Shown: positions 44,021 to 55,990, counted from the stretch's first letter. The stretch is 64,000 nucleotides of DNA from Daedaleopsis sinensis (GCA_033807695.1 CM066310.1:124001-188000); one strand, 5' to 3'. The notes: a model not told the origin generated them from the letters alone. A program made the numbers and translations.

Positions 44021-45522
44021 CATCAGGAAAAAAATACTTAACTCTGGAGCGCTATCGAGACTCGCGAGACGGGATAGTCCGAGAGACAAGTCCCCCTTTC
44101 GCGAGCACCCGATAGCCGCCCCCAGTGTCTCGCGAGTACTCTCCGAGACCTCGATAGCTGCCCCCCAGGGTCTCTCGAGTATTCTCCGAGACCTGATAGC
44201 CATTGAGAGCCCATTATAGTATTAAATGCATTACACTGTATATTCCATTCGTCACACATATAATGAGATAAAAACCGATATCATTCAAAGCTGTCTACGA
44301 AATGTAGATAGATACATAGCGCTACTATAACATCTATCAAGACCCAGTGGCACCCTGCTCGCCGTCTCGAAGCTCCACCTACATCCCCACATCAGACTTA
44401 CCATGTCATCCACACGCTGTATCACGAGGCGCCGCATGGATGCGCCACCTCTCATTTTGCTCCCACACAGACGCGACGTCAACGTGCACGCTACTGTGCG
44501 AATGCTAGAGATTAGCTAAGTCGCCGGTGAGGGGGATGCAGCGAGCATCGAGATCTGTCCTGGTGGCCGGCGTCAGCATCATTGTCGGGAGCCCGAAGTG
44601 TGTGGCCCTATGAATCGAGCAGGTGCACATGTGGCGAGGGGGCGGACCCACAAAGGGGAAGGTGACAAGGGGAAGGATGTGACTCACTTGGACGCTGTCC
44701 ATGTGTACACGTGGCGGAGGGAATGCGCACCCTTCCATGCTTCTTGGCCTTCATGACTTTCAAGTTGGCGCGGAGCAGTGCGGCTTGCACTCCTCGACGA
44801 CCTTCACAAGCTTCTCATCCCGGAGGACGACAACCTTGGCGCTCCAGGAGGTGTACCGGTGCACGATCGTGCGTCCGACCCTGCTAGAAATGCTGAGGAG
44901 GAGGTGCTGTAGCTTGTGGGACAACGGTTGAGCAAACACATTCTCACTCACGGTGTTGGTACAGTCAAGCTCTAGAGCTTCAACGGGAGGTGCCGGTCAC
45001 GGACAGACGGGGTCCGGGCGGAGGATCTAGGGAGTCAGAGATATAAGCAGTGAGAGGGCACCAGCAGATTCTATGGAGGCGCTGTGCAAGAAAACGGCAG
45101 AGCTCACCAGTAAGTAGCCTACTGAACTGCAGACTGTGCACGAAGGATGGGACTAGTACTCTGGGAGGTGAAGGTGGGGGAGAGAAGTGACTCTGACGGT
45201 GCGAGGACATGCCAGCGCAGCAACTGATGGCATCAAGCGCCGGAGTTTAGGGCCGGTGCGATGTCACTTTAGCATTTTGTACGCACCTCACGTATATCTC
45301 AAACGTTCCCATAGGAGTCACAGTGAACCGTTGGTGTTCAAACTTTGGGAGAACCCTTCTGATGGCTCAACGTATGTATATGGTGCATAAAATCACATTA
45401 TCAACACTTATGTATTTTAAGCTAACTCCCGTGTACTCTCGAGTACTCGAGAGACATAATGGGCGTCTCTCGGGACTCGCGAGCATGAGTGGAGTCTATC
45501 GAGGAATTGCTTTTTCCTGATG
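44021..45522. mobile_element. DNA bounded by CATCAGGAAAAA termini, first pair
   Basis: Starts CATCAGGAAAAAAA at 44021 and ends TTTTTCCTGATG at 45522. Subterminal DNA is dense in CGAGA/TCTCG motifs such as CTCGCGAGTACTC. Its left 130 bp is an inverted match to the sequence ending at 49526, so pairing of the ends is ambiguous (tandem, nested or rearranged copies). No transposase was seen inside, and no target duplication could be fixed. Confidence 0.5.
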
Positions 45523-46541
45523 TACAGCGCGCTCCTTGCACGCATGCACTCGCGCCCCGCCCACACTATCACTACCACTCGGACTCGCACCCCGCTCACA
45601 CCCCATGCCCAAAACCCGCTCTCGTCGCTGTTGATCTTCGTCTTCGACGTCTCCGCGACGCTGTCTGTCAACACTGCGCATCAGGAAAAAGCAAACCCTC
45701 CAAAGACACCCCTTGGACTCCCGAGCCTTCCGAGACACTCAGAGACGCTCATTGTACCTCGGGAGTGCTCGGGAGTGCTCGGGAGGGACAAGTGTTGCGG
45801 CAGTCTCTATTTTTGCGGCAAATTATATCCAGCAGATGTATATAGCAATGAAAAATGTGTCTACAGAGTTTGAGCTGCGACAGTGGGCAGCACCTTGCTC
45901 GGGAAGCCCTGAAAAGCCTACACATACACCGAGGAAATGAGCGAAGTGATATTGTGCCTGCCCTAAACTGCGCGCCTTATGCCATCAGTTGGTGCGCTGG
46001 CAGTTGAGTACAGGTTGACTCTTCCCCCCGTTCACCCTTACCCACCTCTCCATCTCAACATCCCCTCTCATTCAACGGCTCTAACTGCATGTGTTCTCGT
46101 CTGGACGACGTTCTGGTGCTTGGTCTATCATAGTACCACAGCCGAATCAGTCCGAGCCCTCCTGAGAGCAGGTTGAGCTCTGCATTCGTCTCAGCGACGT
46201 GGAGCTGCCATGCAGCTCTTTGTTACACCTGTAAGTTCTTCGCTCCGATTGCAAGCTTCTTCTTCCCCTCTTCCCCCTTCCTCCAGATCATTAGACACAT
46301 TTGAACCCATCTCCGGACGGCTGATGGGTGTGGTGCCGTTCTCAATCTGCTTGGATGTGTCTATTGGCACCTGCTAGAGCTTGAGAACGTCACCATGTCC
46401 CTTGAAGCTGGCTGGGAGTTGTTGAGTTGCGGCAAATTGTCACTGTGTCTCAACAAGTTGAACACACTCGCTCGCCTATTCGGAACCTCATTGAGCACAC
46501 AAACGGTACGCTGCCCGTTGATGAGCCTCAGGACCAGCTAG

Positions 46542-46829
46542 TGTAGAGTTTACGAGACGAATGTGAAAGCGAGCGAGCGGGCGAGCAAGCGAGACGGGAG
46601 CGGGACGGATTGTCCTCGGAGAGCGCCGGGGGGGAAAACGGAGTGTATGGGCGCGAGAGGTCAATCGCGTGGAGAATACAAACGTAAGCTACCCGGTATA
46701 AGTACGTAGACTAATTAGGGGCAACTATTCAAACTCAGACTGTACAGTAATGCTGACTAAGCGATCGCGGGCGCCTGGGCCCGTCTAGTACGAGCTCGAC
46801 TATACTAATCTAATAGCCTAAACGTAACA
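46542..46829 (-). repeat. LTR (3' LTR of the minus-strand element)
   Basis: 288 bp, begins TGTAGAGTTTACG, ends ACGTAACA; one base differs from the other LTR (T against C near its end). The target duplication GCTAG precedes it. Confidence 0.92.
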
Positions 46830-47042
46830 CGACCCCTCGAGCGATGTACTAGACAATCAAACAGGTCGCTACATTAGGACGAGTGATATAATCAAGCAAC
46901 GGTGCAATGAGGAACACGATGTAAGGTAAAGGAAAAGAAATGGAGATATCAAACAAAATTCAATCAAAATATACGGCGTCAATGGGACGGGGTACGGGGC
47001 AACGGAACTCAGCGGGCGGAACGTACGGTGCGACCCCTCCTT

Positions 47043-47774
47043 CTATAACGAGTGCTCGGCGTGAGCATACGCGGCGGGCGCGGCCTTCTTCGGGCAGGTA
47101 GAGCGGTAGTGGCCCTTCTGGCCACAGTTGAAGCACGTGATGTGCTCGATCGGGGTACGCGGAGCGCGGGCGGCGGCAAGTGCCGAAGCGGGGGAGGAAT
47201 CGGGCGCGGAAACGTCTTGACGGGAGTCCTCGTTGAGGAGGCGCTTGACAACGAGCTCGACGGTGAGGTCGCTCTCGGGGGTGGCGTCGAGGGTGACGAC
47301 GAGGTGCTCGAATGAGGCGGGGAGGCCACCAGTAAGGACAAGAATCCGGTCTTCATCGGTGATTGAGGCGCCGATCGAATCGAGTCGGAAGGCGGCGCGG
47401 CGGACGTCCGCGATCCAGGCGGCCATCGTCTGGTCATCGCGCTTACGCATCTGGAAGAAGGCGCGGCGGCGCGCGAGGCGGGTTCCGAGACCGCGCGCCT
47501 GATGGACGGTCTGGAGCTCGGTCCACAGTTCGGAGGCGACGGCATGGTGGGCGTGGGCGAGCTGAGCCGGTTCGAGGCTCAAGATTATCTCGGCGCAGGC
47601 GGAAGCGTTCTTTTTGTTCCAAGAGCGGACGGCGGGGGAGTTCGGGGAGCCCATCGGGCGGGTGACATCGCCGGACGCGATGGGCCACAGGTCCTGGCGG
47701 ACGAGGACGGCGTACATGAGGACGGACCACTCAGCGTAGTTGGTGTCGTCGAGCTTCATGATCGTGGGCGCCAT
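47043..47774 (-). CDS. Retrotransposon Gag polyprotein (Copia type, zinc knuckle)
   Basis: Intact 243-aa frame from the ATG at 47774. The N-terminus (KLDDTNYAEWSVLMYAVL) and the segment TMAAWIADVRRAAFRLDSIG through LVLTGGLPASFEHLV form the Copia-type gag (UBN2) fold. Near the end CFNCGQKGHYRSTC is a CCHC zinc knuckle for RNA packaging. It stops soon after the knuckle with no pol frame following, as in gag-only elements. The intact frame suggests the protein is still made or was very recently. Confidence 0.9.
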   Translation of the reverse strand: MAPTIMKLDDTNYAEWSVLMYAVLVRQDLWPIASGDVTRPMGSPNSPAVRSWNKKNASACAEIILSLEPAQLAHAHHAVASELWTELQTVHQARGLGTRLARRRAFFQMRKRDDQTMAAWIADVRRAAFRLDSIGASITDEDRILVLTGGLPASFEHLVVTLDATPESDLTVELVVKRLLNEDSRQDVSAPDSSPASALAAARAPRTPIEHITCFNCGQKGHYRSTCPKKAAPAAYAHAEHSL

Positions 47775-47935
47775 GGTCGGTTCGATTCGGATGGTTCGGT
47801 TTGGGGGTTCGGTTCGGTTCGCGTGGTTTCAATCGGGGGCCACGGTTCGGTTCGTCGGGTTCGCGCGGTTTCGATCAGGGGCCGCGGTTCGGTTCGGGGT
47901 GCTCGGATGACCTCCGAGTGAGGTAGACGCGATTG

Positions 47936-48223
47936 TGTAGAGTTTACGAGACGAATGTGAAAGCGAGCGAGCGGGCGAGCAAGCGAGACGGGAGCGGGAC
48001 GGATTGTCCTCGGAGAGCGCCGGGGGGGAAAACGGAGTGTATGGGCGCGAGAGGTCAATCGCGTGGAGAATACAAACGTAAGCTACCCGGTATAAGTACG
48101 TAGACTAATTAGGGGCAACTATTCAAACTCAGACTGTACAGTAATGCTGACTAAGCGATCGCGGGCGCCTGGGCCCGTCTAGTACGAGCTCGACTACACT
48201 AATCTAATAGCCTAAACGTAACA
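47936..48223 (-). repeat. LTR (5' LTR of the minus-strand element)
   Basis: 288 bp, matching 46542-46829; followed by the target duplication GCTAG at 48224-48228. It would carry the promoter for the minus-strand gag transcript. Confidence 0.92.
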
Positions 48224-50627
48224 GCTAGGCCCCGGAAACACCGCGCAGCCCATCACTATTCGCGCCCTTCAGTCAATTCACGCAGTATAAAGACGAGCGG
48301 CTTCACAAGGAAGGCGAGCGACTACCGAAGGGGCGAGTATGGAGACATGCCATTCCAAGGGTCGAAGGAGCCGATGCCGAGCTGCCGGCGGCTGACCGAG
48401 GTCGCCAGAGCTCTAGCCAGGACAGAGGAGGCGATCGATCGAGGGTTTGGTCTAGGCGACCGCCACGGAGTCCAGCAATTGGTACGAAGGTCGTCGGAAG
48501 AGGCACGGAAGACAAGGGAGTGAGGGGGACGGCCTTCCGAGGCCTATGAAGACGAACGGATGGACTTCAGACGCGATCACGTGGTGACGCGCCACAAGAC
48601 TAAGCACTCTCGTGACCGCGGATGCAAGTCAAGCGGCGACGTGATAGGCTCGGTGCAAACACCTACCTAACCACCGGAGTGCGCCGTAGGGGTTCAGGAG
48701 AGGAGGATCGCGACGTGAGCGTGGGAGGAGCAGGGTTTCCTATGATTGGACGATTGGTAGGATAGTTGTAGTTTATTTGGCGACGATTTGTACAGTATAT
48801 AAGCCAGCGGGATTGCAGCCCAGCAAAGCAGCGCAGTAGCTCCAGAGATCGAGTCCGAGTCCAAGAATCATCTAGTCGACACTCAATTGAAGACCGTTCG
48901 TCTTCAAACTCCTCTTGCAGACTAGCCTCCCCCACGGAAGTTGCTTGACTTCCATCTGAAGTTGCTCAACTTCCTTGTCTATCATCGACGGGCTACGTGA
49001 AGAAGAGCGACTACACCGGGAACCTGTCCTCCACCTCGCACTCTACTAGGTAGCTGATCTCGTGCTCGTTTGGGTGTGTGTTTCGCCCAGCGACCCAGAG
49101 TTACCCCATCACCGTTCTCACAGCTGACTCACACACTATGGCCGCCGTCCCTCCTCTCAACCGTGAGTGTGCGACTAGTACTCGTCCAGGTCAGCACCCT
49201 GCAATCATCCTGGTCTACTAGTACACACGCTATCCAGTATCATTCCTCACCCATGTCACTGCTTTATTGTTGTATGTGTAGTTTACACGCCCTTAATATG
49301 AATGTTTCCCAGTCGTATTCATCTGCTGTTGGTGTGTTTTGTGGGTTATATAAGCTATATCTGAAAGATGTACGGAGGTGTCATAGGCGGCTAGAGAGGT
49401 CTCGCGAGTACTCGCGAGTTGCAAGGGGCGGCTATCGGCCACTAGCGAATGGGGGACTTGTGTCGGGGACTCTCCCGTCTCGCGAATCTCGTGAGAGCAC
49501 GCGAGTTAAGGATTTTTTCCCTGATGTCTCGTTTGGCAGCACGCAGTGCTGGTAGGGCGGAGCTTCGCACGAAAACATCTGTAGTCGTCAGAACCCTGTA
49601 TATATATGCAATCATCTATGGATCCGTACACATGCACATCAACCCGCGGGTCTGACACTGTCTGCTCGACGAATTAAGGTGCGCGTGATTGGTTACCTGT
49701 ACTCAGCACTCAGCAAACTTAAGCGATGCATTAGCCTCATTTTGCAGCATGAGTACTGGCCGTAGCCATGCTATACACCGGCCGACGTACATCCCGCTAC
49801 AGCGAGAAGGTCTGTTCAGTAACGACATTACATGAAGCATCATTATACAACAAAAGCAAGCTATGTCGTCGTCAAACGCCACACCCCAACTTCAAGCGGC
49901 GCGTGACGTCACGCGTTTGAGTCGGCTGGTTAGTTTGCTTTTACACCATTCCCCGATACTTTTCTAGAAGATTGTCTTAATATGTCATAGAAGTATATGT
50001 TTCATTTTAATAATACAGCGACACTACACATAAAATGTCTTCCTGGACACTGATAGATGAAAAAAATGGCTATTGGTTAGCATCAGGCGCCCGATGCAGT
50101 GTGACATGTGACTCTATGTTCACTTTCAAAGATTCACTGCTGTAGACGCTCGCCTCCTCCTCCGAGTCAGTGACCACCACCCCTCCCGTTCAACTCCACT
50201 GCCAATTGCCATAGCACTCCCTCATATAGCACATATAGAACGTCTTGAACAGGGTTCTGACTCGCTGTACAACTGACGCCCCGCAAATTAGCAAACTGCA
50301 ACCGTAGCAGTGACCACACCAGCCAAGTCATTGTTCCGGTGGACACTACACGCCGATCGTTCGTGTCGACGGACAACAAAGGGTCTCTATTGTTGTACAG
50401 CTGCGTGCATTGCCTTTTTGCTGGTAAGCTGACTTCTTTTCTTTGTGGTCCCTGATGGCGGCTAATCTTGCGTATGGATGGCCTTGATCTCCGTCCGCCG
50501 CGTGTTTGGCGGGCCGACAGCAGAGCGCTGGACTTCCGTCGTAACCAGCCTCAATCAGCGCACATATAAAATCCCAAACTGAACATGTTCGTCCTCCTTG
50601 ACTCTCTCCCATTCTGGTGCATGTGCG
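48224..50627. other. No confident gene; repeats and FunK1 promoter
   Basis: 48640-49060 includes a TATATAAGC element followed by structured leader-like sequence that could be a solo LTR or a promoter; I cannot fix its ends. 49360-49526 is the CTCGCGAG-rich transposon end. 49900-49915 is the palindrome CGCGTGACGTCACGCG. The final 60 bases hold the FunK1 TATA box (50565-50571). Confidence 0.35.
50565..50571 (+). promoter_or_regulatory. TATA box of the FunK1 gene
   Basis: TATAAAA lies 63 bases before the ATG at 50628, which supports that start over downstream candidates such as 50890. Confidence 0.6.
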
Positions 50628-53600
50628 ATGATGGAGACTATTCCAGAACATCTCTCATCGCCTGTAGGGTCCGACCACGCTTCGCCACCGCCGGAAGACA
50701 CTGCAGTCAACGACAACCACGAGCAACAGGCCCCGCCTCTCCCTCCGCATCCGACCCCCATCCGAGCCGCTCTCTTACGAGAAGACAAGCCACCAACAAC
50801 CGACTCCCCCATCAACCGCGACAAGCACCGAACCAACGACCCCAATCGTAACCCCGACAGTAACCAACGCCGTCACGCAACGGGAAAGAATGATCTCTGA
50901 CTCTCCGGGCACCACTATCCTAGTGCGCTTATCGCAGTTCATGAGTGACGTTCTCGGCGACACTGCCGCCGATGTCAACGACGATAACCAGGTCACGAAG
51001 GAGGAGATCTCGAGGTTGCACTTCGGGTTCCGTTTGAAGCTCGGAATCAAGCTGGGGAAGGACGGGAAATTGCTCGCGGGGTTTCCGAAGATAGAAGAGA
51101 AGGACTACTCGCGCGCCTGGGTACGTCTGCGACCTGCTATCACCACATCCGCGACTTACATTTGTTTTCAGAAAGAGTTGGATGAAGAGAAATCCCTCAT
51201 CTTCGGCTACTTTCTCAACCTGTCCGAAAACAAACACGACGGCACGGACGAGCTCAAGTACAAGATAGACGGCTCGTTTATCTCCCTCGACGACCAGGCT
51301 CGGATAGTCCCAGGAGCTTCCAACTGGCCTTTCCAACGCTATCTCCTTGAGTTCAAGCCCCGCGGGCGCAGGTGGGATGGGTTCAACGACCGGACTCCCG
51401 ACGAGCCGGAAGCAACTGCGAAGACTCGCGGACATAGCCGAGGTCAGATCATGTCCTACGCCGAACGCAACTTCTCGTACCAACATCGCACGGGTGTGTA
51501 CATGCTCTTGGTCATCGGAGACCGATTCCGCGTGATGAGGTGGGACCGCTCCGGGGTCATCGTCTCAGAGTCTATCAACTACGTCATGACGAGGAAGGGG
51601 ACAATTGCGCTTCTCCGAGTGTTCCGTGCCTTCTCCCGCCTCAACTTGCAACAACAGGGATACGACCCAAACGTCGTCGAGCTGTTGCCAGAGTCGTGCG
51701 GCTGGAAGCGGATGGATGCGATCGCGGCCGGCTGCGACGCTGATATCGACTACCACGAACACCCTATCCACGACGAGAGCAGCATCCATTCGAATTTCCT
51801 CGACTCCGTCGTCGACTCTACGCCACAGCCTGCCCCTGCCACTGAAGAACCTTCGTCTGACTCTCTCGACGTGAACATGGATGCCGCTTCTGGTCCATTC
51901 GACCGCCGGGCACTATCTGATCAGCCCTGTCCCAAGGCTCTCGACTACGATCCCGCACGACTGTGCAATCACCGCGGTCGCTACAACCACGCAGCTTTTC
52001 CCTCCATCCCGCCTGTCTTCAGCCACGCACGCGAGCTCTTCCGCCAGTCGCTCGTTCCCAGCTACCCGAGGTACAGGATCACTGTCTCCGGGAACGACTA
52101 TCTGGTTGGCAAACACAACTTCATCGGTTTCGGGATGATCGGGCGGGGCACCCGTGGCTTTATCGCGCTCGAATGGAAGACCCAGCGGCTCGTATACCTC
52201 AAGGACGCTTGGCGGCCGCACTACCCAGGCGTCAACTCTGAGGGCTCCATCCTCGAGACCCTCAATGCTGCGAAGATCACGAACATTCTGACACTGCTGG
52301 CTTACGAGGACGTGCGCGAGCGGTCGGAGGACAGTGGGGAGCTTGTTCTACAAGAAACTGAGACATCCAAGTACTCCCCAGAACATGGTTCGAAGGTCGT
52401 CGCCGAGCTCCCTCCGTTCATGACCCCGGCGGAGGAGCGCGAACTCAAAACCAAAGAGGAAGCCGAAATCGCGGCCAACGCCGTTCCTGATGAGAAGAAG
52501 CTGCGGCCACCGGTGACTGGCGGTCCGGAGCGAGACCCCGACGACACGTCTATGAAGGTTCCGCAACGCGTTCCACCTGTCACGATTACGAATCCCCAAT
52601 ACCGAGTTCCACCCCCGGCCGCGGGACCATCGAAAGCTGCTCGGGCTCGGGCTGAGCCTTCCACGGCTCGCACGTCTTCATCCCATCGGCCAGCATCGCG
52701 TGGTGTCAAGCGTTCTGCCGCCACTGTTGAGGCCGAAGACAAGCGGCTGCAAGGCTCTGGTTTGCGCCCCCTCATACATCACCGCGTAGTCGTCTCCGAG
52801 GTCTGTCTTCCCTTGACTCGATTTACGAGCAGTAAGCAGCTGGTGCATCTTGTATATGAGGCTATTGGAGGTACGTCGTTGTTACTTGGCAACGCATCCC
52901 CAATCTCAGTACTGACTCTCTCATCAGCTCACGAGCACGCGTACGAGAAGTGTGAATATATGCATCGCGACATCAGCGCAGGCAACATCCTCATATATCC
53001 CGTACTCTACCGTCATGAGGGCAACTACTACGTCCGGTGGATCGGCATCCTATCGGACTGGGAGCTGGGCAAGAAGATCACTGTGGTAACTGCTCTACAG
53101 CCTGAGCGAACAGTACGTGCACATTGAGTCACCGAACCTTCGTTTGCCGTTCTGACTGTGCATACAGGGGACTTGGCACTTCTTGTCTTGTTACCTCCTC
53201 GACAACCCCGGCAAGCCTACCACACTCCCCGACGAGCTCGAGGCTTTCGGGCACGTGATCGTCTACGGCTTGACTCGCTTTGTACGCAGCAACCTCAAAA
53301 GTGTCGACGAATTCATCAGCAAGTACTTTTCGGGCTCCACGTGTGACGCGCAAATACCGGGAGTTCCTCTTAGCCCGTCGGGGAAACGCGACATCATCGT
53401 TACTGAGGGCAGCTTGACTGAAACCTCTGGCCCTGTTACGTTCCTTACCAAGGCTGGTGATCGCCCAGATAGCCACCCGATCAACTACTTGCTGAGGGAA
53501 CTGATCAAGATGTTCCATGCACGGTACGTTGTGATCAAATGGGAGGCATATCAAGAGGAATGCAAGAAGAACGTTCAGGCTATCACAGAGAAATCCACAG

Positions 53601-54412
53601 CCGCCGTTGACGGCGGTGTGCGCTTCCCAGACACTCAAAAGCCAATATCCAACGCTGTCCTCAACGCCGTAAGGGCGCGGTCGCTGAAGCAAACACCAAT
53701 GGATAAGCGTATCCCACCGAAGAAGCCGACCGCAGAGATGTACGAGCAGAAGCAGCGGCTAGATTCACACGAATATATGCGCGGGCTACTGCACGAGTAC
53801 ATCTTCAACCCGCACGAGATGCAAGCGCCTCAATGGCCCGAGAACGACGTCGTCCCCGACCAGTTGATCAAGGGCGGCGTGGCGCCCCCTCCTCCACCTG
53901 TAGTGCCAGCAAAGAACGCAGCGGACGACGCAGGACCCCCGGAGTCGAAGAGGCCTCGCCTCGCGCCCGTCCCCGAACCTCAGCCCGTCGCGGGCCCGTC
54001 TAACACTCTTGCGAAGAACGGACTCGGACGCGTCACACGCAGCGCCAGCAGGGCCAGCCTGACCGTCAACAGCGGGGGCGACGCGCAGGGGCCCCCTGCC
54101 CCCTCTGGCAGTACGACCGTGGCCGCACGCCGTACGCGATCTGCGACTCGTGTCGGGCAGGCGGGCAGCAACACAGCGGTGATAGGTGCTGCACCCGCTG
54201 CACCCGCAGGCGGCTCGGGAGGAGGGGGGCCTGTTGCTCGCACGACCAGCCGCCGCAGGATCGTGCGGAGCAACACCGGCGGGAGCTCCCGCACCACCGG
54301 ACGCACGGCAGTACGTGGAGAGGGCTCTGGTCCCCCGACTGGCGCAGGCGCGAGCACCGTGACGTCGGGGGCGACTCCTGTTCTTCGCCGGAGCAGCCGC
54401 CGTAAGCTGTGA
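50628..54412 (+). CDS. FunK1-type protein kinase
   Basis: 1,192-aa member of FunK1, a kinase family expanded in multicellular basidiomycetes. Introns 50664-50706 (43 nt), 51121-51171, 52871-52927 and 53113-53167 give a length divisible by three. A disordered N-terminus precedes the FunK1 N-lobe region (WPFQRYLLEFKPRGRR, FRVMRWDRSGVIV). A Pro/Ser-rich insert lies near residues 570-680. The catalytic loop is YMHRDISAGNIL (HRD...N), followed by GILSDWELGK (DWE in place of DFG) and RTGTWHFLSCYLLD. The C-terminus is basic and repetitive, ending RRSSRRKL. The MMETIPEHLSSP start needs the first intron; without it the protein would start at 50890. The substrate is unknown. It is the only large intact gene in the rearranged right part. 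Confidence 0.9.
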
Positions 54413-54569
54413 CTTTTCCGATTCGTTAGTATGTCTTCCGCATGCTGAGAGTAGGCTGGGTATGTCCCGGTGGTTCGACATTGTATTTTGAAGTGTTGAT
54501 CTCGTAATGCGATGTATGGCTGGTTTTCTGGCAGTGGTCAGCGGCCTGGTCTTGGAATGTGCGCGCAAT

Positions 54570-54840
54570 GTCCATCATCTACCCTGATGCCTACGTTCAT
54601 CTTGGCACCTGAGACAGTTTGGTAGAGATAATTGGAGTCGCAGTCTTTGGAGAGTTGCCTGTCAACGAGCATGAGTCTAGTTCAAGGACAGTGACGGAGA
54701 CGATGGTGGTTGAAACGGTTAGTAGGATTTTAGGAAGCGCTCGAGTACGAATACCGGCTCACCCGTTGTCGACTTGAATCAAACCATCATCGTAGTACGT
54801 ACGCCGCTCGTGCACTCTCGACCGACCAACTCCTACCCCA
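54570..54840. repeat. Dispersed repeat shared with 41610-41880
   Basis: Same order of motifs as at 41.6-41.9 kb: TTCATCTTGGCA, GACAGTTTGGTAG, GGACAGTGACGGAGACGATG, GGAAGCGCTCGAGTACGAAT and CCATCATCGTA, but with a deleted stretch. In both places it precedes ligase-remnant DNA at some distance. Origin unknown. Confidence 0.6.
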
Positions 54841-55990
54841 CTAGCACGGCCACCGGTTACCGCTTGTGCGAGACGGAGTAAGCGTGGTCGGGATATGCGA
54901 GTCTGCGAGTCGAGGCCAGTACGCATGTCCGCTATTGAACTTGGATGATCATTACTAATATTCATCCCCCCTCCCCCTCTCATCTTCCTGACTGCTCGCA
55001 GAATCGCACTGACTTCCGCGCAGCTTCCTCCCGGGATCGAGAGCGATGGGCTTGTGCATCGTGCAGTTGTCGTCAACTGCGATGGAAGCACCGGAGTTCG
55101 TACACATGCCGCGTGTGTGCGGGATCGACGTCCTCGTCATCTACGCGACCACCCTCGCGGGCCTCATCCGCGCCGCACCGGCCGACTCCGCCGTCAAGGA
55201 CGCGCTCTAGGCGCTCCATTAGGTTTTCCACCCCAGCGTCGTGCTGTACGAGGAGGAGGTGAGCGATCTAGCCCCGGCTCCGCATCACCGTACGCACTTC
55301 TTCCTAATCTTTGCATGGTCGTATCCGGCAGCCCGTTGATCGTGCAACGTGTCTCTTGCTCTACAGACCTCGTACGGGACGACTGCGACGGGTCACCGGT
55401 CAGTACAGAGCAGCGAGCCTTCGATCGACTCGGACGTGACCGTGAACGCTCCCCGACCCCCTCCCCAAGCCCGATGATGCGCTCCGACATCGGCGCATCG
55501 GCTTCGATCCCTGCGTGCGCCTCCCCTGCCTCATCGCTGGCACCAGCGTCGCTCTTCTGCCCTACGCCGACTGCGACAACGTCCGCTCCGGGTCCAGCGT
55601 CGCGCTGTACAAGCTCGCCGTGCCTTCAACGACGGCGGACGTCTGCCCGCCCCGCGCGTTATGGGACGTGGACGGCTACTACTACACCGGGGACCTGTTC
55701 GAAAACGTCCGGACCGGGGACGGGGTGGCATAGGCTCACCGACGGCGCGCAGGGGGCTACATCAAGGTCCTCAACAGCTTCTGCGACCGCAAACCTTGTC
55801 TACGACGGCGTAGGCGCTGGTCGCCGCTGGCCGTACCCCGTCGAGAGCAACCCTGGGAGCGCACCGCGGAGTTTGACAGGAACGTGTTCCTAACGAGATC
55901 ATTCAAAACCGCCCACGTGCTCGTCGTCGAGCGGGGCACGCTCCCCCGCACGAAGGCGAGCTGTCTGAGTCGACGTCCGGCTCTACCGTT
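54841..55990 (+). pseudogene. AMP-dependent ligase (acyl-CoA synthetase-like) remnant, copy C
   Basis: The fullest of three copies. Readable parts: MEAPEFVHMPRVCGIDVLVIYATTLAG followed by a stop, then LPYADCDNVRSGSSVALYKL, LWDVDGYYYTGDLFE (the Y-x-TGDL core motif of adenylate-forming enzymes), and the C-terminal HVLVVERGTLPRT. Parts lie in different frames with stops between. The 5' adenylation motifs were not found. The SDR gene copy C follows on the opposite strand. Confidence 0.65.

Larger units (their letters stand above)
46542..48223 (-). mobile_element. Gag-only Copia-type LTR retroelement
   Basis: Two 288-bp LTRs (46542-46829, 47936-48223; TGT...ACA), differing at one base by eye, enclose a single gag frame on the minus strand. 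A 5-bp target duplication GCTAG flanks it (46537-46541, 48224-48228). Protease, integrase and reverse transcriptase are absent, so it depends on another element. The leader between the right LTR and gag is rich in GGTTCG units. Near-identical LTRs mean recent insertion. Confidence 0.92.
45679..49526. mobile_element. DNA bounded by CATCAGGAAAAA termini, second pair (contains the LTR element)
   Basis: CATCAGGAAAAAGC begins at 45679 and ...TTTTTTCCCTGATG ends at 49526; the right end mirrors 44021-44150. The interior holds the 1.7-kb gag-only retroelement and about 2 kb of unassigned sequence. If 44021 and 49526 are the true pair, a single 5.5-kb element or two nested elements are present. Confidence 0.4.

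Noticed and set aside
48640..49060. Possible solo LTR
   Set aside because: A TATA-like element and leader-like sequence are present, but I could not find terminal TG...CA ends with a target duplication or a second copy.
50598..50900. A separate small Pro-rich protein upstream of the FunK1 kinase
   Set aside because: A 43-nt intron (50664-50706) joins its first 12 codons in phase to the kinase frame and makes the total length divisible by three.
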